From positions 2,622,001 to 2,686,000 of the forward strand of contig NZ_CP156082.1 of assembly GCF_039830145.1 (NCBI RefSeq): 64,000 nucleotides of DNA, read 5' to 3'. The notes below the pieces were generated by a model, which saw nothing but the letters and a program-made list of their open reading frames with translations, did not search any database and was not told where the DNA came from. Position numbers and translations under genes: made by a program. Each line of letters starts with the position of its first letter. Position 1 is the stretch's first letter. Shown here piece after piece: positions 34,009 to 44,400 of the stretch. This DNA is from Croceibacterium sp. TMG7-5b_MA50 (lineage in GTDB: Bacteria > Pseudomonadota > Alphaproteobacteria > Sphingomonadales > Sphingomonadaceae).

Positions 34009-36461
34009 CACTGCCCTGGGCAAACCGCACCCTCCGGATCGGTCACCAGCCGGGCATCGGCGATGGCGAGGGTGAAGGGCGCATTCGCCGCCACCTTCAC
34101 CGGCACCGCCATGGTGGTCATGTCGCTGCCGGCCGCGCGGAAGCACTTCAGCGGCACGCGCAAGGTGCGCCAGGCGGGATCGGCGCCCATCTGCGGCGTC
34201 ACGTCCACCAGGCCGTCGCCCATGCCCACGCGCACGGCCCCGGTCGGCGCGGCATCCACGCGGTACTGCAATTGCAGCAGCACGTCGGCGTTCGTCTCCC
34301 GCGTTAGGTCCAGCGTCGGTCCCACGATCATCGCGGTGGCAGGTGCGCTCCAGGTCAGTTGCACCGCGCCCTCCTGCGTCTCCGGCCCGTCCACCGGACG
34401 CTGCGCCAGACCCTCTGCCTGTTCCAGCGCAAACGGTTGCGGCACACGGCCGCGGGCGAAATACAGGCTGGTATTGGCCAGGCTGGCATCGACGCCCGCC
34501 ACCTCGCCCAATTGCGGCACGGTGCCGCCCTGCGCATAGCTGAGCCCGTAGCCGAGCGGGAACAGCGGGTCGTAGCCGGCCTGCCCGGCATTCAGCGTGA
34601 ACTGCCCGGCATTCTTGGGCCAGCTGAAGGACAGCTTGCCAACGAAGTCATTGCGGGGCGTGCCATCGGCGCCGGCGATCAGCACGTCGGCGATGCCGCC
34701 GCCTTCGGTGCCGGGCAGCCAGCCGGCGACGAACGCATCGGATTGGTTCAGCTCCGGATTCACCCATAGCGGCCGGCCGGACAGGAACACCGAGATGGTC
34801 GGGATACCCGCCGCCTTCAGCCGCTTGAGCACCTCCAGCGCCTGCTTGTCGCCGGCCTCGAACTCCAGCGTGCGGATGTCGCCGCGCATCTCTGCGTAGG
34901 GCAACTCGCCAAACACCACGATCGCGGCATCGGGCTTGGCGGTGAAGCTGCCGTCGACGCTCAACGTCGCGGAGCCGCCGCCTGCCTGCATCGCTTCCGC
35001 AATGCCGGCATAGATCGACTGCCCGTTGGGAAAATCGGCATTGGTGTTGCCGTCACCCTGCCAGCTCAGCGTCCATCCGCCGGACTGCTTGCCGATATCG
35101 TCCGCATGGGTGCCGGCGACCAGCAGGCGCGCGCTTGGCTTCAGCGGCAGGACCCCGTCATTCTTCAGCAGGACCAGCGACTGGCGCACCGCCTCGCGCG
35201 CGATCGCCCGGTGTTCCGGCGCGCCGATCACGCCCGCACGGTCCGTCCAGGGCCGCGCCGGATCGAACAGTCCCAACCGGTGCTTGACGCGCAGGATGCG
35301 GCGCACGGCATCGTCCACCCGCTCCATCGGGATGGTGCCCGCGCGCACCTGCGTGATGGTGCTGTCGAACAGGCCTTTCCAGCTGTCGGGCGCCATCGCC
35401 ATGTCGAGCCCGGCGGTGAAGGTCTGCGCGCAATCGGTGGTGGTGCAGCCGGGAATCTGGCCATGACCGTTCCAGTCGCCGACGATGAACCCGTCGAACC
35501 CCATCCGGCCCTTCAACACGTCGGTCAGCAGCGACCGGTTGCCGTGCATCTTCTGCCCCTGCCATGAATTGAACGATGCCATGACGGTCATCGCGCCGGC
35601 CGCGATCGCTGGGGGGTAGCCGGCGGAATGGATGCGGATCAGCTCCGCCTCCGGAATGTTCGTCTCCCCCTGGTCCACGCCGTCCGTGGTGCCGCCATCG
35701 CCCAGGAAGTGCTTGACGCTGCCTGCCAGCCGCCCGTCCTGGATCGTGCCCGAGGCATTGGCACCCTGCAGCCCTTCGACCATGGCGCCGGCAAAGGCGC
35801 GGACCACGGCGGGGTCTTCCGAATAGCCTTCGTAGGTGCGGCCCCATCGATCGTCCTGCGGCACGGCCACGGTGGGCGCGAAGGTCCAGTTGATACCGGC
35901 GGCAGCCGCCTCCTTCGCCGTCGCTTCCCCGATCCGGCGGATCAGGTCCGGGTTGCGGGTGGCGCCGAGTGCGACATTGTGGGGGAAGAGCACGGCGCCC
36001 ACGATGTTGTTGTTGCCGTGCACGGCATCCACGCCGAACAGCAGCGGTATGGCGTTGTGCCCGTCGCGCCGTTCCATGGCCACCGCCTCGAACGCCTTGG
36101 ACGTGGCCGCCCAGTCAGCGCCATTGGCGCGGTCGCCCTTGCCCAGCGGCGGGGACGACCCGCCCGCCAGGACGGAGCCGAGCGGATAGCGGCGCAGATC
36201 CTCCGGCACGATGGAGGCGATGTCCGCCTGCACCATCTGGCCGACCTTCTCCTCCAGGCTCATGCGCGCCATCAGTTCGGTGACGAACGCCTCCGTCTCC
36301 GGCACGATCAGCCCGCGGCTGTCCACCTCTGGCCACATGGCGGGATTGGCGACGCCGCGCTCCTCCCCGGCGGGCGCCGCCTGCTGCGCCGCGGCGGCAC
36401 CGGCCAGCAAGGCCGCAACGGGCAGTGCCGCCCACCCGATGGATCGAAACGCCTTCTTCAT
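34008..36461 (-). CDS. Glycoside hydrolase family 3, ExoP-like
   Basis: An 817-residue exported GH3 enzyme with a signal peptide ending at AAAQQ. The catalytic domain has KHFLGDGGT and the nucleophile Asp in FIVGDWNGHG (near residue 328); the second domain has the expected acidic loop, and a C-terminal beta-sandwich module follows. It resembles the ExoP-type exo-beta-glucosidases; in this locus it may act on xylan- or glucan-derived oligosaccharides. It is the first gene of a pair with the esterase gene, whose start overlaps its stop. A LacI-type operator lies 33 bp upstream. Confidence 0.9.
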   Translation of the reverse strand: MKKAFRSIGWAALPVAALLAGAAAAQQAAPAGEERGVANPAMWPEVDSRGLIVPETEAFVTELMARMSLEEKVGQMVQADIASIVPEDLRRYPLGSVLAGGSSPPLGKGDRANGADWAATSKAFEAVAMERRDGHNAIPLLFGVDAVHGNNNIVGAVLFPHNVALGATRNPDLIRRIGEATAKEAAAAGINWTFAPTVAVPQDDRWGRTYEGYSEDPAVVRAFAGAMVEGLQGANASGTIQDGRLAGSVKHFLGDGGTTDGVDQGETNIPEAELIRIHSAGYPPAIAAGAMTVMASFNSWQGQKMHGNRSLLTDVLKGRMGFDGFIVGDWNGHGQIPGCTTTDCAQTFTAGLDMAMAPDSWKGLFDSTITQVRAGTIPMERVDDAVRRILRVKHRLGLFDPARPWTDRAGVIGAPEHRAIAREAVRQSLVLLKNDGVLPLKPSARLLVAGTHADDIGKQSGGWTLSWQGDGNTNADFPNGQSIYAGIAEAMQAGGGSATLSVDGSFTAKPDAAIVVFGELPYAEMRGDIRTLEFEAGDKQALEVLKRLKAAGIPTISVFLSGRPLWVNPELNQSDAFVAGWLPGTEGGGIADVLIAGADGTPRNDFVGKLSFSWPKNAGQFTLNAGQAGYDPLFPLGYGLSYAQGGTVPQLGEVAGVDASLANTSLYFARGRVPQPFALEQAEGLAQRPVDGPETQEGAVQLTWSAPATAMIVGPTLDLTRETNADVLLQLQYRVDAAPTGAVRVGMGDGLVDVTPQMGADPAWRTLRVPLKCFRAAGSDMTTMAVPVKVAANAPFTLAIADARLVTDPEGAVCPGQ

Positions 36462-36493
36462 GTCCTCAGCTCCTTGCCCATCCGGCTTGTAAT

Positions 36494-36507
36494 TGATAAC
36501 GTTACCG
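36494..36507. promoter_or_regulatory. LacI-type operator candidate (GH3 / aldehyde dehydrogenase)
   Basis: TGATAACGTTACCG lies between the divergent GH3 and aldehyde dehydrogenase genes, 33 bp before the former and about 104 bp before the latter. Confidence 0.6.
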
Positions 36508-36610
36508 CGAACTGCAGGCTATGCCCGTCCAAGCATGGCATTGCGCCTGCCGACGATCGGCCTACATGGCGCGGCAGCTGTCCCTTCCACGCGTGAAAAG
36601 GATCTATTCC

Positions 36611-38152
36611 ATGGCGACACTCACCGCACCTGCCGCAGGCGAACTGCGCTCCATCGACGCTGCCACCGGGGAGCCGTTCGGCGAGCCCTTCGCCACCAAC
36701 AGCGCGGACGACGTGGATGCCGCCTGCGCGGCCGCGGCTGCCGCGTTCGACGATTACCGCAGCCGCCCGCTGGAAGAACGCGCCGCGTTCCTGGACCGCA
36801 TCGCGGACGAGATCATGGGCATCGGCGATCCGCTGATCGAGGCGGCCATGCGCGAATCCGGCCTGCCGCGCGCCCGGCTGGAAGGCGAGCGAGGCCGCAC
36901 TGTCGGCCAGCTGAAGCTGTTCGCGCAGGTGGTGCGTGACGGGCACTTCCTGGGTCTGCGCGTCGATCCCGCGCTGCCCGAACGCCAGCCGCTGCCCCGC
37001 CCGGACCTGCGCCTGCGCAAGGTACCGCTCGGCCCCGTGGCCGTGTTCGGCGCGTCCAACTTCCCGCTCGCCTTCTCCACTGCGGGCGGCGACACCGCCT
37101 CCGCCTTGGCGGCGGGCTGCCCGGTGATCGTGAAGGGTCATGGCGCCCACCCCAAGACCGGCTCGCTCGTCGCCGATGCGATCAAGCGCGCCGTCACCGC
37201 CTGTAACATGCCCGAAGGCGTGTTCGGCCATGTGCTTGGGTCCGGCAACACGGTCGGCGGCGCGCTGGTGAAGGATCCGCGCATCGCCGCGGTCGGCTTC
37301 ACCGGTTCGCGTGGCGGCGGCACCGCGCTGATGAAGCTGGCGCAGGCCCGCCCGGTGCCGATCCCGGTCTATGCCGAGATGTCGAGCATCAACCCCGTGC
37401 TGCTGATGCCGGAGGCGCTGAAGGCGCGCGGCGCCGCGCTCGGCACCGCGTTCGTCGCCTCGCTGACCATGGGCGCCGGCCAGTTCTGCACCAATCCCGG
37501 CCTGCTGCTGGCGGTCGAGGGTGAGGGGCTGGACGCCTTCCTGGACGCGGCGCGCGCCGCGATGGGCGATGCGCCGGCCTCCACCATGCTGACGCCGGGC
37601 ATACACGCCGCCTACAACGAAGGTGTCGAGGAACTGGCGAAGCACGCCAAGGTGGAGACGATCGCGCGTGGCCAGGCCGGGCAGGGCGTCACCTGTGGGC
37701 AGGCCGCGCTGTTCGCCACCACGGCGGAGGCGTTCCTGGCCGATGCGGCGCTGGGCCATGAAGTGTTCGGCGCATCCAGCCTGCTGGTCCGCTGCCGTGA
37801 CGAGGCGGAGCTGGTGCGCGTGCTGCAGGAGGCCGAGGGCCAGCTGACCGCGACCATCCAGATGGATGCGGGCGACACCGCCATGGCGCAGCGGCTGCTG
37901 CCCGAGCTGGAGCTGAAGGCCGGCCGCGTGCTTGCCAATGGCTGGCCGACCGGCGTGGAAGTGGCGCATGCCATGGTCCATGGAGGGCCGTTCCCGTCCA
38001 CCAGCGACGGGCGCACCACCAGCGTCGGCACCATGGCGATCGACCGCTATCTGCGGCCGGTCTCCTACCAGAACCTGCCGGAGGAGCTGCTGCCGGTAGA
38101 GCTGCGCGACGGCGCCGCCCTGCCGAAGCTGGTGGACGGCAAGCCGGCCTGA
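36611..38152 (+). CDS. Alpha-ketoglutarate semialdehyde dehydrogenase (NADP+-type)
   Basis: A 513-residue aldehyde dehydrogenase oxidising 2,5-dioxopentanoate to 2-oxoglutarate, the last step of the Weimberg route for pentoses. The catalytic cysteine is in the GQFCTNPG segment near residue 293, the glutamate in the segment YAEMSS near residue 256, and the cofactor motif GFTGS near residue 230. The GASNFPLAF motif and the general layout fit the KGSADH group. The ATG at 36611 is preceded by AAAGGA; upstream in-frame ATGs are less well supported. It gives the locus an entry into the TCA cycle, and it shares an operator candidate with the GH3 gene. Confidence 0.88.
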   Translation: MATLTAPAAGELRSIDAATGEPFGEPFATNSADDVDAACAAAAAAFDDYRSRPLEERAAFLDRIADEIMGIGDPLIEAAMRESGLPRARLEGERGRTVGQLKLFAQVVRDGHFLGLRVDPALPERQPLPRPDLRLRKVPLGPVAVFGASNFPLAFSTAGGDTASALAAGCPVIVKGHGAHPKTGSLVADAIKRAVTACNMPEGVFGHVLGSGNTVGGALVKDPRIAAVGFTGSRGGGTALMKLAQARPVPIPVYAEMSSINPVLLMPEALKARGAALGTAFVASLTMGAGQFCTNPGLLLAVEGEGLDAFLDAARAAMGDAPASTMLTPGIHAAYNEGVEELAKHAKVETIARGQAGQGVTCGQAALFATTAEAFLADAALGHEVFGASSLLVRCRDEAELVRVLQEAEGQLTATIQMDAGDTAMAQRLLPELELKAGRVLANGWPTGVEVAHAMVHGGPFPSTSDGRTTSVGTMAIDRYLRPVSYQNLPEELLPVELRDGAALPKLVDGKPA

Positions 38153-38170
38153 GCCACCTGCGATACCTGG

Positions 38171-38189
38171 GCCGACCATCCCGGTCGGC
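38171..38189. terminator. Hairpin between convergent dehydrogenase and halogenase-like genes
   Basis: GCCGACC-ATCCC-GGTCGGC is a seven-base stem with a five-base loop, directly before the stop of the convergent minus-strand gene. A bidirectional terminator is likely, though no T-run follows. Confidence 0.5.
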
Positions 38190-39674
38190 TCAGGCCATCG
38201 CCACTGCCGGGTGCGGCCCGGCATAATGGTCGAGGAATTGCTGGTGCGCCGGCAGCCGATCGACCGCGGCGGCGGTGCCCGCCTGCATGTCGGCCAGTGC
38301 CTGCCGCAGCCGATCCGGCGACATCAGCCGGGCGAGGTGGTGATGGCCGGCAGGTTCCAGCCGCTGGCCCAGCATCACCTGCACCCAGCTGTCGACCCGG
38401 AAAAGGTCGTCCGCCCCCTGCCACGCCTGCGCGCCTTCACGCCACAGCGCGATCCGTTCGACCAGCGTGGCGGGCAGGTCCATCGCGCGCGCGCGCTGCC
38501 AGAACGGCTCCGGCCGCTGATTTAGCGCGTAATGCAGGACAACAAAATCGCGCACCCGCTCCAGCTCCCGGCTGGCCAGATCGTTGAACCGCGCGGCGCG
38601 GGCGGTGGTGGCGCCGTCGAAGGGGAATAGCTGCAACAGGCGGGTAATGGCGATCATGGTCAGGTGGATGCTGGTTGATTCCAGCGGCTCCACAAACCCG
38701 CTCGCCAGGCTCAGCGCCACGCAATTGTTGATCCACACGCGCTTGCGCCGGCCGGTGGCGAAGCGGATCAGGCGCGGCTCCGTCAGCGGCTCGCCCTCGA
38801 CGCTCGCCAGCAGGCGGGCATGCGCCTCGTCGTCGGACAGGTGATCGGCGGCATAGACCAGCCCGTTGCCCACGCGGTGCTGTAACGGGATCTGCCAGCG
38901 CCAGCCGGCATCGTGCGCCACCGCGCGGGTGAACGGCACCGCCGGCCCGGTGGCGCGCGTCTGCATGGCGAGCGCGCGGTTGGTGGGCAGCCAGTGGCCC
39001 CAATCCTCCCACCCGGCGGCGAACTCTCCCTCAATCAGCAGCGCACGAAAGCCGGTGCAATCTATGAACAGGTCGCCTTCGATGCGCTCGCCGCCCTCCA
39101 GCACCAGCGCCGCGATGTCGCCGCTGGCGCCATCCCGCTCGACCCGGTTGATGCGCCCTTCCACGCGGGTCAATCCCTGCGTCTCCGCCCGTTGACGCAG
39201 ATACGCGGCGTAGCGGCCGGCATCGAAGTGGTAGGCGTAGGACAAGGCGGCGCCTTCGTCCGCGGTGAAGCGGCCGGCGCGCGCCGCCTCGTGCTCCACG
39301 CAGCAGGCGCCGATGTCACCGGCGACGCCCTGCCGGCGCGCTTCCAGCCACAAATGATGGAACTCCGCCATCCAGGTGCCCCGGCCCAGCGTGCCGAAGG
39401 AGTGGATGTAGCGGTCGCCGACCCGTGCCCAATCCTCGAAACTGATGCCTAGCTTGAAGGTGGCGCCGGTGGCGCGCAGGAACTCGCGCTCGTCCAATCC
39501 CAGCAGGGCATGGAACGGGCGGATGGTAGGGATGGTCGCCTCGCCCACGCCAACCGTGCCGATCGCATCCGATTCCACCAGCGTCACGGCGACCTGGTCG
39601 CGCAACTGCCGCGTCAGCGCGGCCGCCGCCAGCCAGCCGGCGGTGCCGCCGCCTGCGATTACCACGCGCTTCAT
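38190..39674 (-). CDS. Tryptophan halogenase family flavoprotein
   Basis: A 494-residue protein with the FAD motif GGGTAGW (residues about 8-14), the FKLGISFEDW segment holding the position of the halogenase catalytic lysine, and a GWRWQIP segment matching the WxWxIP block of flavin-dependent halogenases. It is the last of three genes (SapC, cupin-like, halogenase-like) behind a TonB receptor, an arrangement common in Sphingomonadales, Caulobacter and Xanthomonas. Its ATG overlaps the cupin gene's stop (ATGA). Halogenation has not been shown for this branch as far as I know; it may act on a different substrate or modify a partner protein. Confidence 0.85.
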   Translation of the reverse strand: MKRVVIAGGGTAGWLAAAALTRQLRDQVAVTLVESDAIGTVGVGEATIPTIRPFHALLGLDEREFLRATGATFKLGISFEDWARVGDRYIHSFGTLGRGTWMAEFHHLWLEARRQGVAGDIGACCVEHEAARAGRFTADEGAALSYAYHFDAGRYAAYLRQRAETQGLTRVEGRINRVERDGASGDIAALVLEGGERIEGDLFIDCTGFRALLIEGEFAAGWEDWGHWLPTNRALAMQTRATGPAVPFTRAVAHDAGWRWQIPLQHRVGNGLVYAADHLSDDEAHARLLASVEGEPLTEPRLIRFATGRRKRVWINNCVALSLASGFVEPLESTSIHLTMIAITRLLQLFPFDGATTARAARFNDLASRELERVRDFVVLHYALNQRPEPFWQRARAMDLPATLVERIALWREGAQAWQGADDLFRVDSWVQVMLGQRLEPAGHHHLARLMSPDRLRQALADMQAGTAAAVDRLPAHQQFLDHYAGPHPAVAMA

Positions 39675-40690
39675 CGGTTCAGCCTTTGCAGCAGCCGCGC
39701 GCGCAGGCGGCGGGCGGCGATGTCATCCAGCGGGGCGAGCGGACCCTGCGCATGCTCCGGCAGATGCGCGGCGGGCAGGTCAGGCGGACCCCACAGGTAA
39801 TAGTCGAACATGGCGCGCCACGCCTGCTTCTCCGCTTCCGGCCGGTCGCGCAGGCTGAGGAGGCCCGACAGCAGCGTGTTCATCGGCGTGTCGAGGAAGC
39901 GCGGCACCGGGTTCCACCAGTAATTGATCATGGCGTTGAACCCGTCCAGCGCCTCCACATTGTGCCACCACAGTGCGGGGTAGAGCAGCACGTCGCCCCC
40001 CTCCATCTCCGCCACCTGCGCCCGTGCCAGTGCTTGCGCGAAGCGCGGATAGCGGATGTGGTCGGGTGCGTTAAGGTCCACCATGGACACGACCTGCCCG
40101 CCAGGTGTCGGCTCCAGCGGGCCGGGATAGAGATTGGCGATCTGGTCCGGCGGGAACAGGGTGAAACGGCGCCGGCCGACCATGCAGCAGGCGATGTTGT
40201 TCGACATGTCGTAATGCGTGGCGGCGATCGTGCGATTGCCCAGCCAGATGCTGATTGTCGGTTCCCCGCCCAACGTGGCGGCGTCCAGCGCTGGCCCGTT
40301 CTCCGCGCGCAGCCCTGGCAGGAAGGTGTCGAGATCGGCGGAACCGAGATAGATCGCTGGCGCGGCCGGGTCGCCCAGTGTCGCGGCGATACGGCCGAGG
40401 TAATCGGCCAGGGGCGCCTGCTCCGCCCGGAAGTTCAGGCCGGTTATGTCGTCATTGTAGAAGAAGCGCCCGCCGATCGCCGGGTCGCCGGTATAGCCGA
40501 CCATGGCATGCCCGGCGTCGAACCGGCGCAGGTAGTCCATCGCGGCGTGCGGCCCCGCCAGCCCGGCGCGTACCAGCGGCCAGTCCCGGCCGAATCCACG
40601 CAGCAGCACCGGCTGCCCGTCCGCCAGCAGCTCCGCCATCGGGATCGTGTCCCAACCGTCGGAGTCGATCTTGCGCACCGCCTCAGTCAC
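39671..40690 (-). CDS. Cupin-like (JmjC-type) domain protein
   Basis: A 339-residue protein with a cupin_8/JmjC-type double-stranded beta-helix. The putative iron-binding facial triad is visible: the ATHYD segment (HxD, near residue 159) and the WWHNVE histidine (near residue 234), with nearby lysine/arginine positions for 2-oxoglutarate. It could be an Fe(II)/2-oxoglutarate hydroxylase acting on a protein or small molecule. The GTG start overlaps the end of the SapC gene by eight bases, and its stop overlaps the halogenase-like start, so the three are tightly coupled. The function within this set is unknown. Confidence 0.8.
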   Translation of the reverse strand: MTEAVRKIDSDGWDTIPMAELLADGQPVLLRGFGRDWPLVRAGLAGPHAAMDYLRRFDAGHAMVGYTGDPAIGGRFFYNDDITGLNFRAEQAPLADYLGRIAATLGDPAAPAIYLGSADLDTFLPGLRAENGPALDAATLGGEPTISIWLGNRTIAATHYDMSNNIACCMVGRRRFTLFPPDQIANLYPGPLEPTPGGQVVSMVDLNAPDHIRYPRFAQALARAQVAEMEGGDVLLYPALWWHNVEALDGFNAMINYWWNPVPRFLDTPMNTLLSGLLSLRDRPEAEKQAWRAMFDYYLWGPPDLPAAHLPEHAQGPLAPLDDIAARRLRARLLQRLNR

Positions 40691-41387
40691 CGCGCGCCTG
40701 CTTCAATTCGATCAGCCGGGCCATGTTGCCAAGCGATGCCTGCTGCAGGAAGGCGAGCCGCAGCACGCCTGTGCGGTTCAGCCGTTCCAGCGTGGCGCCG
40801 TCCAGCGCCGCCAGCCGGTCCGCGCCGACGGTGTGGTACTGGTTCAGCACTACCTCCCGCCCGCTGCCCAACGTGACGGTGATCGCCACCGGTTCGATCA
40901 GGCCGGCCTCCTCCAGCGCGGCGAACATCGCCTGCGCCGCCGGCAGTCCTTCGCCGATGACCCGCAGGTGGCGTGTCGCCTGCTGCAATGCCGGCGCGTT
41001 GCCACCATGGGGCAGGAACAGCGGTTCCCCCACCTCGCGCCCGATACGTGGATCGGCGAGGTCCACATGGAGGGTCGCCTCCCCGGTCTGCGGCCGCAGG
41101 GCGACGCTGAACGGCCCACGCGCCTGCACCGCGGGCACGATGCGGCTGGTCCAGCGGGTGCCGTCCAGGAACAGGTTCTCCCCCCGCTCCAGCCCCAGCA
41201 GCACGACCGCATGCCAGGCGCCGGCATCGTCGCGCCGGAACAGGATCGGAAACTCGCGGGCCAGCCCCTCGAACTCGCCGGGCAGGGCCAGCATCTGGTT
41301 CACCGCATCGCCGAATTCCGGACCGTGGCGCCAGGCCACGCGCAAATCGTGATGGTCGATGCTGTCGAGTGCGACGGGTGCGTTCAT
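40683..41387 (-). CDS. SapC family protein
   Basis: A 234-residue protein of the SapC family, identified by the opening segment followed by AREFPILF, and by the central FLDGTRW region. No signal peptide or membrane segment is visible, so it is likely cytoplasmic. SapC genes commonly lie between a TonB receptor gene and cupin/halogenase genes in glycan loci; their role has not been defined. It starts 53 bases after the receptor stop and is separated from it by an 11-bp hairpin. Confidence 0.8.
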   Translation of the reverse strand: MNAPVALDSIDHHDLRVAWRHGPEFGDAVNQMLALPGEFEGLAREFPILFRRDDAGAWHAVVLLGLERGENLFLDGTRWTSRIVPAVQARGPFSVALRPQTGEATLHVDLADPRIGREVGEPLFLPHGGNAPALQQATRHLRVIGEGLPAAQAMFAALEEAGLIEPVAITVTLGSGREVVLNQYHTVGADRLAALDGATLERLNRTGVLRLAFLQQASLGNMARLIELKQARGD

Positions 41388-41405
41388 GAAAGAAGTCCAG
41401 TTGCA

Positions 41406-41431
41406 ACGGGGCCGCTCGCAAGCGGCCCCGT
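41406..41431 (-). terminator. Hairpin between TonB receptor and sapC genes
   Basis: ACGGGGCCGCT (41406-41416) pairs perfectly with AGCGGCCCCGT (41421-41431) across a CGCA tetraloop. No long T-run follows, so it may attenuate read-through or protect the receptor mRNA end rather than stop transcription fully. Confidence 0.6.
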
Positions 41432-41440
41432 CACCCCCGC

Positions 41441-44400
41441 TCAGAAGCGGAACCGCGCGCCCAGGAAATAGCGCGGCTTCAGCTCCGATGCGAAGAACAT
41501 CTGCCGTTCGCTGCGCCCGTAGGTCCGGACCGTCGCGCTCAGCAGGTTGATCGCTTCGAACGACACCGCGATGTTATCCGTGATGTCGTAGCTTGTGGCG
41601 AGGTCGAGCGTGCCGAAAGCCTTGGTGAAGACCGGGTTGCGGTTCACGCCGCCCCGGTTCAGCCCCGACAGGAAGCTGGCGCGCCAGTTGTAAGCCAGCC
41701 TGGCGGAGAAGCCGTACTTTTCGAAGATGCCGGTCACGTTCAGCGTGTCCGACAGGCCGATCAGCGCGAACTGGTCCACCCCGATCGGCGCGCCGCGATC
41801 CGCATCCACGTCGCCATTGACGTTGGTGTAGGAGCCCGAGACGCCGAAGCCGCTGTCGCCGAAGAAGTGCTGCGCCTGCAATTCAAAACCGTAGATGTTG
41901 GCCGACCGGTTGTTGATCGGCGTGGTCACCTGGAAATTGAACAGCGGGTCGGCCGCATTGGCGGTGACGTCGAACTGCGCCAGGATGCTGTCAACATAGG
42001 TCTGCGACAGGTTGCCGTTGACGATGTTCCCCTGGAACTCCGCCGAGGCGGCCTGCAGGTTGCCGTTATATTTGTCGAGCAAGGCGGTCAGCGTGAACAG
42101 CTCCGCCTCCGTCCCGTCGAGACCCAGGCGCTGGAGTTCGCCCAGCGCGGCGCCGGAACGGGTGCCCGGCGCACCGCTGGTGGGATCGCGCAGGCCGAAC
42201 AGGTTCTGTTCGACCACGCCGGAGCCGACGAAATTGTTCACCTTCTTGGCGAAGAAGCCGAACGAGACGTAGCTCGACCGGTCGTAATACCATTCCAGCG
42301 ACACGTCGAAATTGTCGGAGATCAGCGGGCGCAGACCCGGATTGCCGGTCGTGCCGGTCGCCTGCCCGTCCAGCGCCGTCGGCCGCCCCGGCGCCTGTGC
42401 GCTGGTGGAGGCGAACAGGTTGCCGTAATCGGGACGGGCCAGCGTGCGGCTGTACGACACGCGGGCGACCACATCGTCCGCCGGTTCGATCTGGAAATCG
42501 ATGGACGGCAGCAGGTTGTTGTACTCGCCATCCGCCACGACGTCCTGCAGGTCGTTGCCGACATTGACGCTGAAGTCGTTGTCGGACGTCCAGATGATCG
42601 CGTTGGGGATCGCCTGCTGCGCGACCGAATCCACCTTGGTGTTCTCGTACCGGACGCCGGCCGTGATCCGGGCATCACGCCCGCCGATGTCGAAGCCGAA
42701 GGTCGTCTGCGCATAGACCGCCAGGATCTTCTCCGACACCTCGTCGAAGTCGTTGGAGGTGACGCGCCGCTGGTTGGTGGCCGTGGGCGCCTGCGTGCCG
42801 GGGATCAGCGGCTGCCGGTCCTGCGCGTAGATGGGCGAGAAGATGTTCAGCAGGTCCACGGCGTTGCCACGGAACGAGATCTCGTTGCTGGTGGCGTCGA
42901 ACTTGTCGAACTTACAGCCCTGGCAGAACTGTTCGACCAGATCGCCGGCGAATTGCTGGATGTCGCCGGCTTGCGTGATGCCCCAGTCGCCCAAGATCTG
43001 TTCGGTCTGGCTGCGCGCGCTGGTCATCTTGGAATCGATGTAGGTCGCGCCCACGTCGAACCGGTCGCCATCGCCGAAGTCCCAGCCCAGGTCCGCACGC
43101 AGCTGGTTGATCCGCTGTTCCTGGCGCGAGGCATTGGTGCGCCCGACCTGGGAGCCCAAGTCGCCAATGTCGAGCACGCCGTTGCGATTGCCGTTGATGT
43201 CGTTCAGCACATAGCTTTGCGCCGGAATGTCACCGGTGTGATCCGCCGAGTGGCGATCAATCACCGGGGCGCCCATGCTGAACAGCGTGGAGCTGGCACC
43301 ATTGACGGCGTCAGGCTTCGTCTCTGACTTGGAATGGTTGCCATCCAGGCTCAGCGTCAGCCCTTCGGCAATATCGTAGGTGGCGTTCAGGCCATAGGAT
43401 TGCAGCTCGCTCTTGGTGGCGCGGTACTGCTGCTCGAACCCCATGTCCTTGGTGACGTAGCGGCTGCCTTCCTCCAGGAAGACGGCGGTGCGCACCACCG
43501 GGTCATCGTCGAACACCACGCGGTCGAACGGCGTGTTGAACCAGTTGGTCTGGTCGTTGCGCGCCTCGCTCACGGCATTCTGCGCATACAGCGCGTCACC
43601 CGTGATCGTCAGCCCGTCGAAGGGGCGGAACTGCATGGTGAGCGAGCCATTGATGCGCTCACGTTCGAAGGTGGAGTAGTTGTACCGGCTGTCGTCGGGG
43701 ATGCCCACCAGCTGGCTGGCATCGCTGGGCGCGTTCTCCACCACCGTCGGATTGTTGCCGGTGCGCACGATAGTGGCGACATCGGAGTAGGGGCGGATGG
43801 TCCAGCCATTGATGGTGGAGCTCGCCGCCGCGCTCTTGCGCAGCTGATATGCGCCGAAGGCGGATACACCGAATGTGTCGGCGGGGTTGGACCAGCTGAC
43901 GACGCCGGTGACCTCCGGCGTGACGCTGAAGCCGTCGCGGCTGGCGTCGTACAGCCCCTTGGCGCCGACGGAGCCGCGCAGCCCTTCCGCCGGGCCTTCC
44001 AGCGGGCGCTGCGTCACGACGTTGATGCTGGCGCCGATGCCGCCGGTCGGCACTGCGGCGCGGCCGGTCTTGTACACTTCCAGCCGGGTGACGCCTTCCG
44101 ACGCCAGGTTCTGGAAGTCGAACGAACGGCTGGTCGCACGCCCGAAATCGACGGAGGCGTCGCCGCCGATCGCGTTGACGTCGGATGTCGCCAGCTGGCG
44201 ACCATTGACGGTGACGAGGTTGAACGACGGGCCGAAGCCGCGCACCGTGACCTGCGACCCTTCGCCATTGCGGCGGTCGATCGACACGCCGGGAATACGC
44301 TGCAGCGACTCGGCCAGGTTGGTGTCGGGGAACTTGCCGATATCCTCAGCACTGATCGCATCGACCACGCCGACCGAGTTGCGCTTGATCTCCGCCGCCG

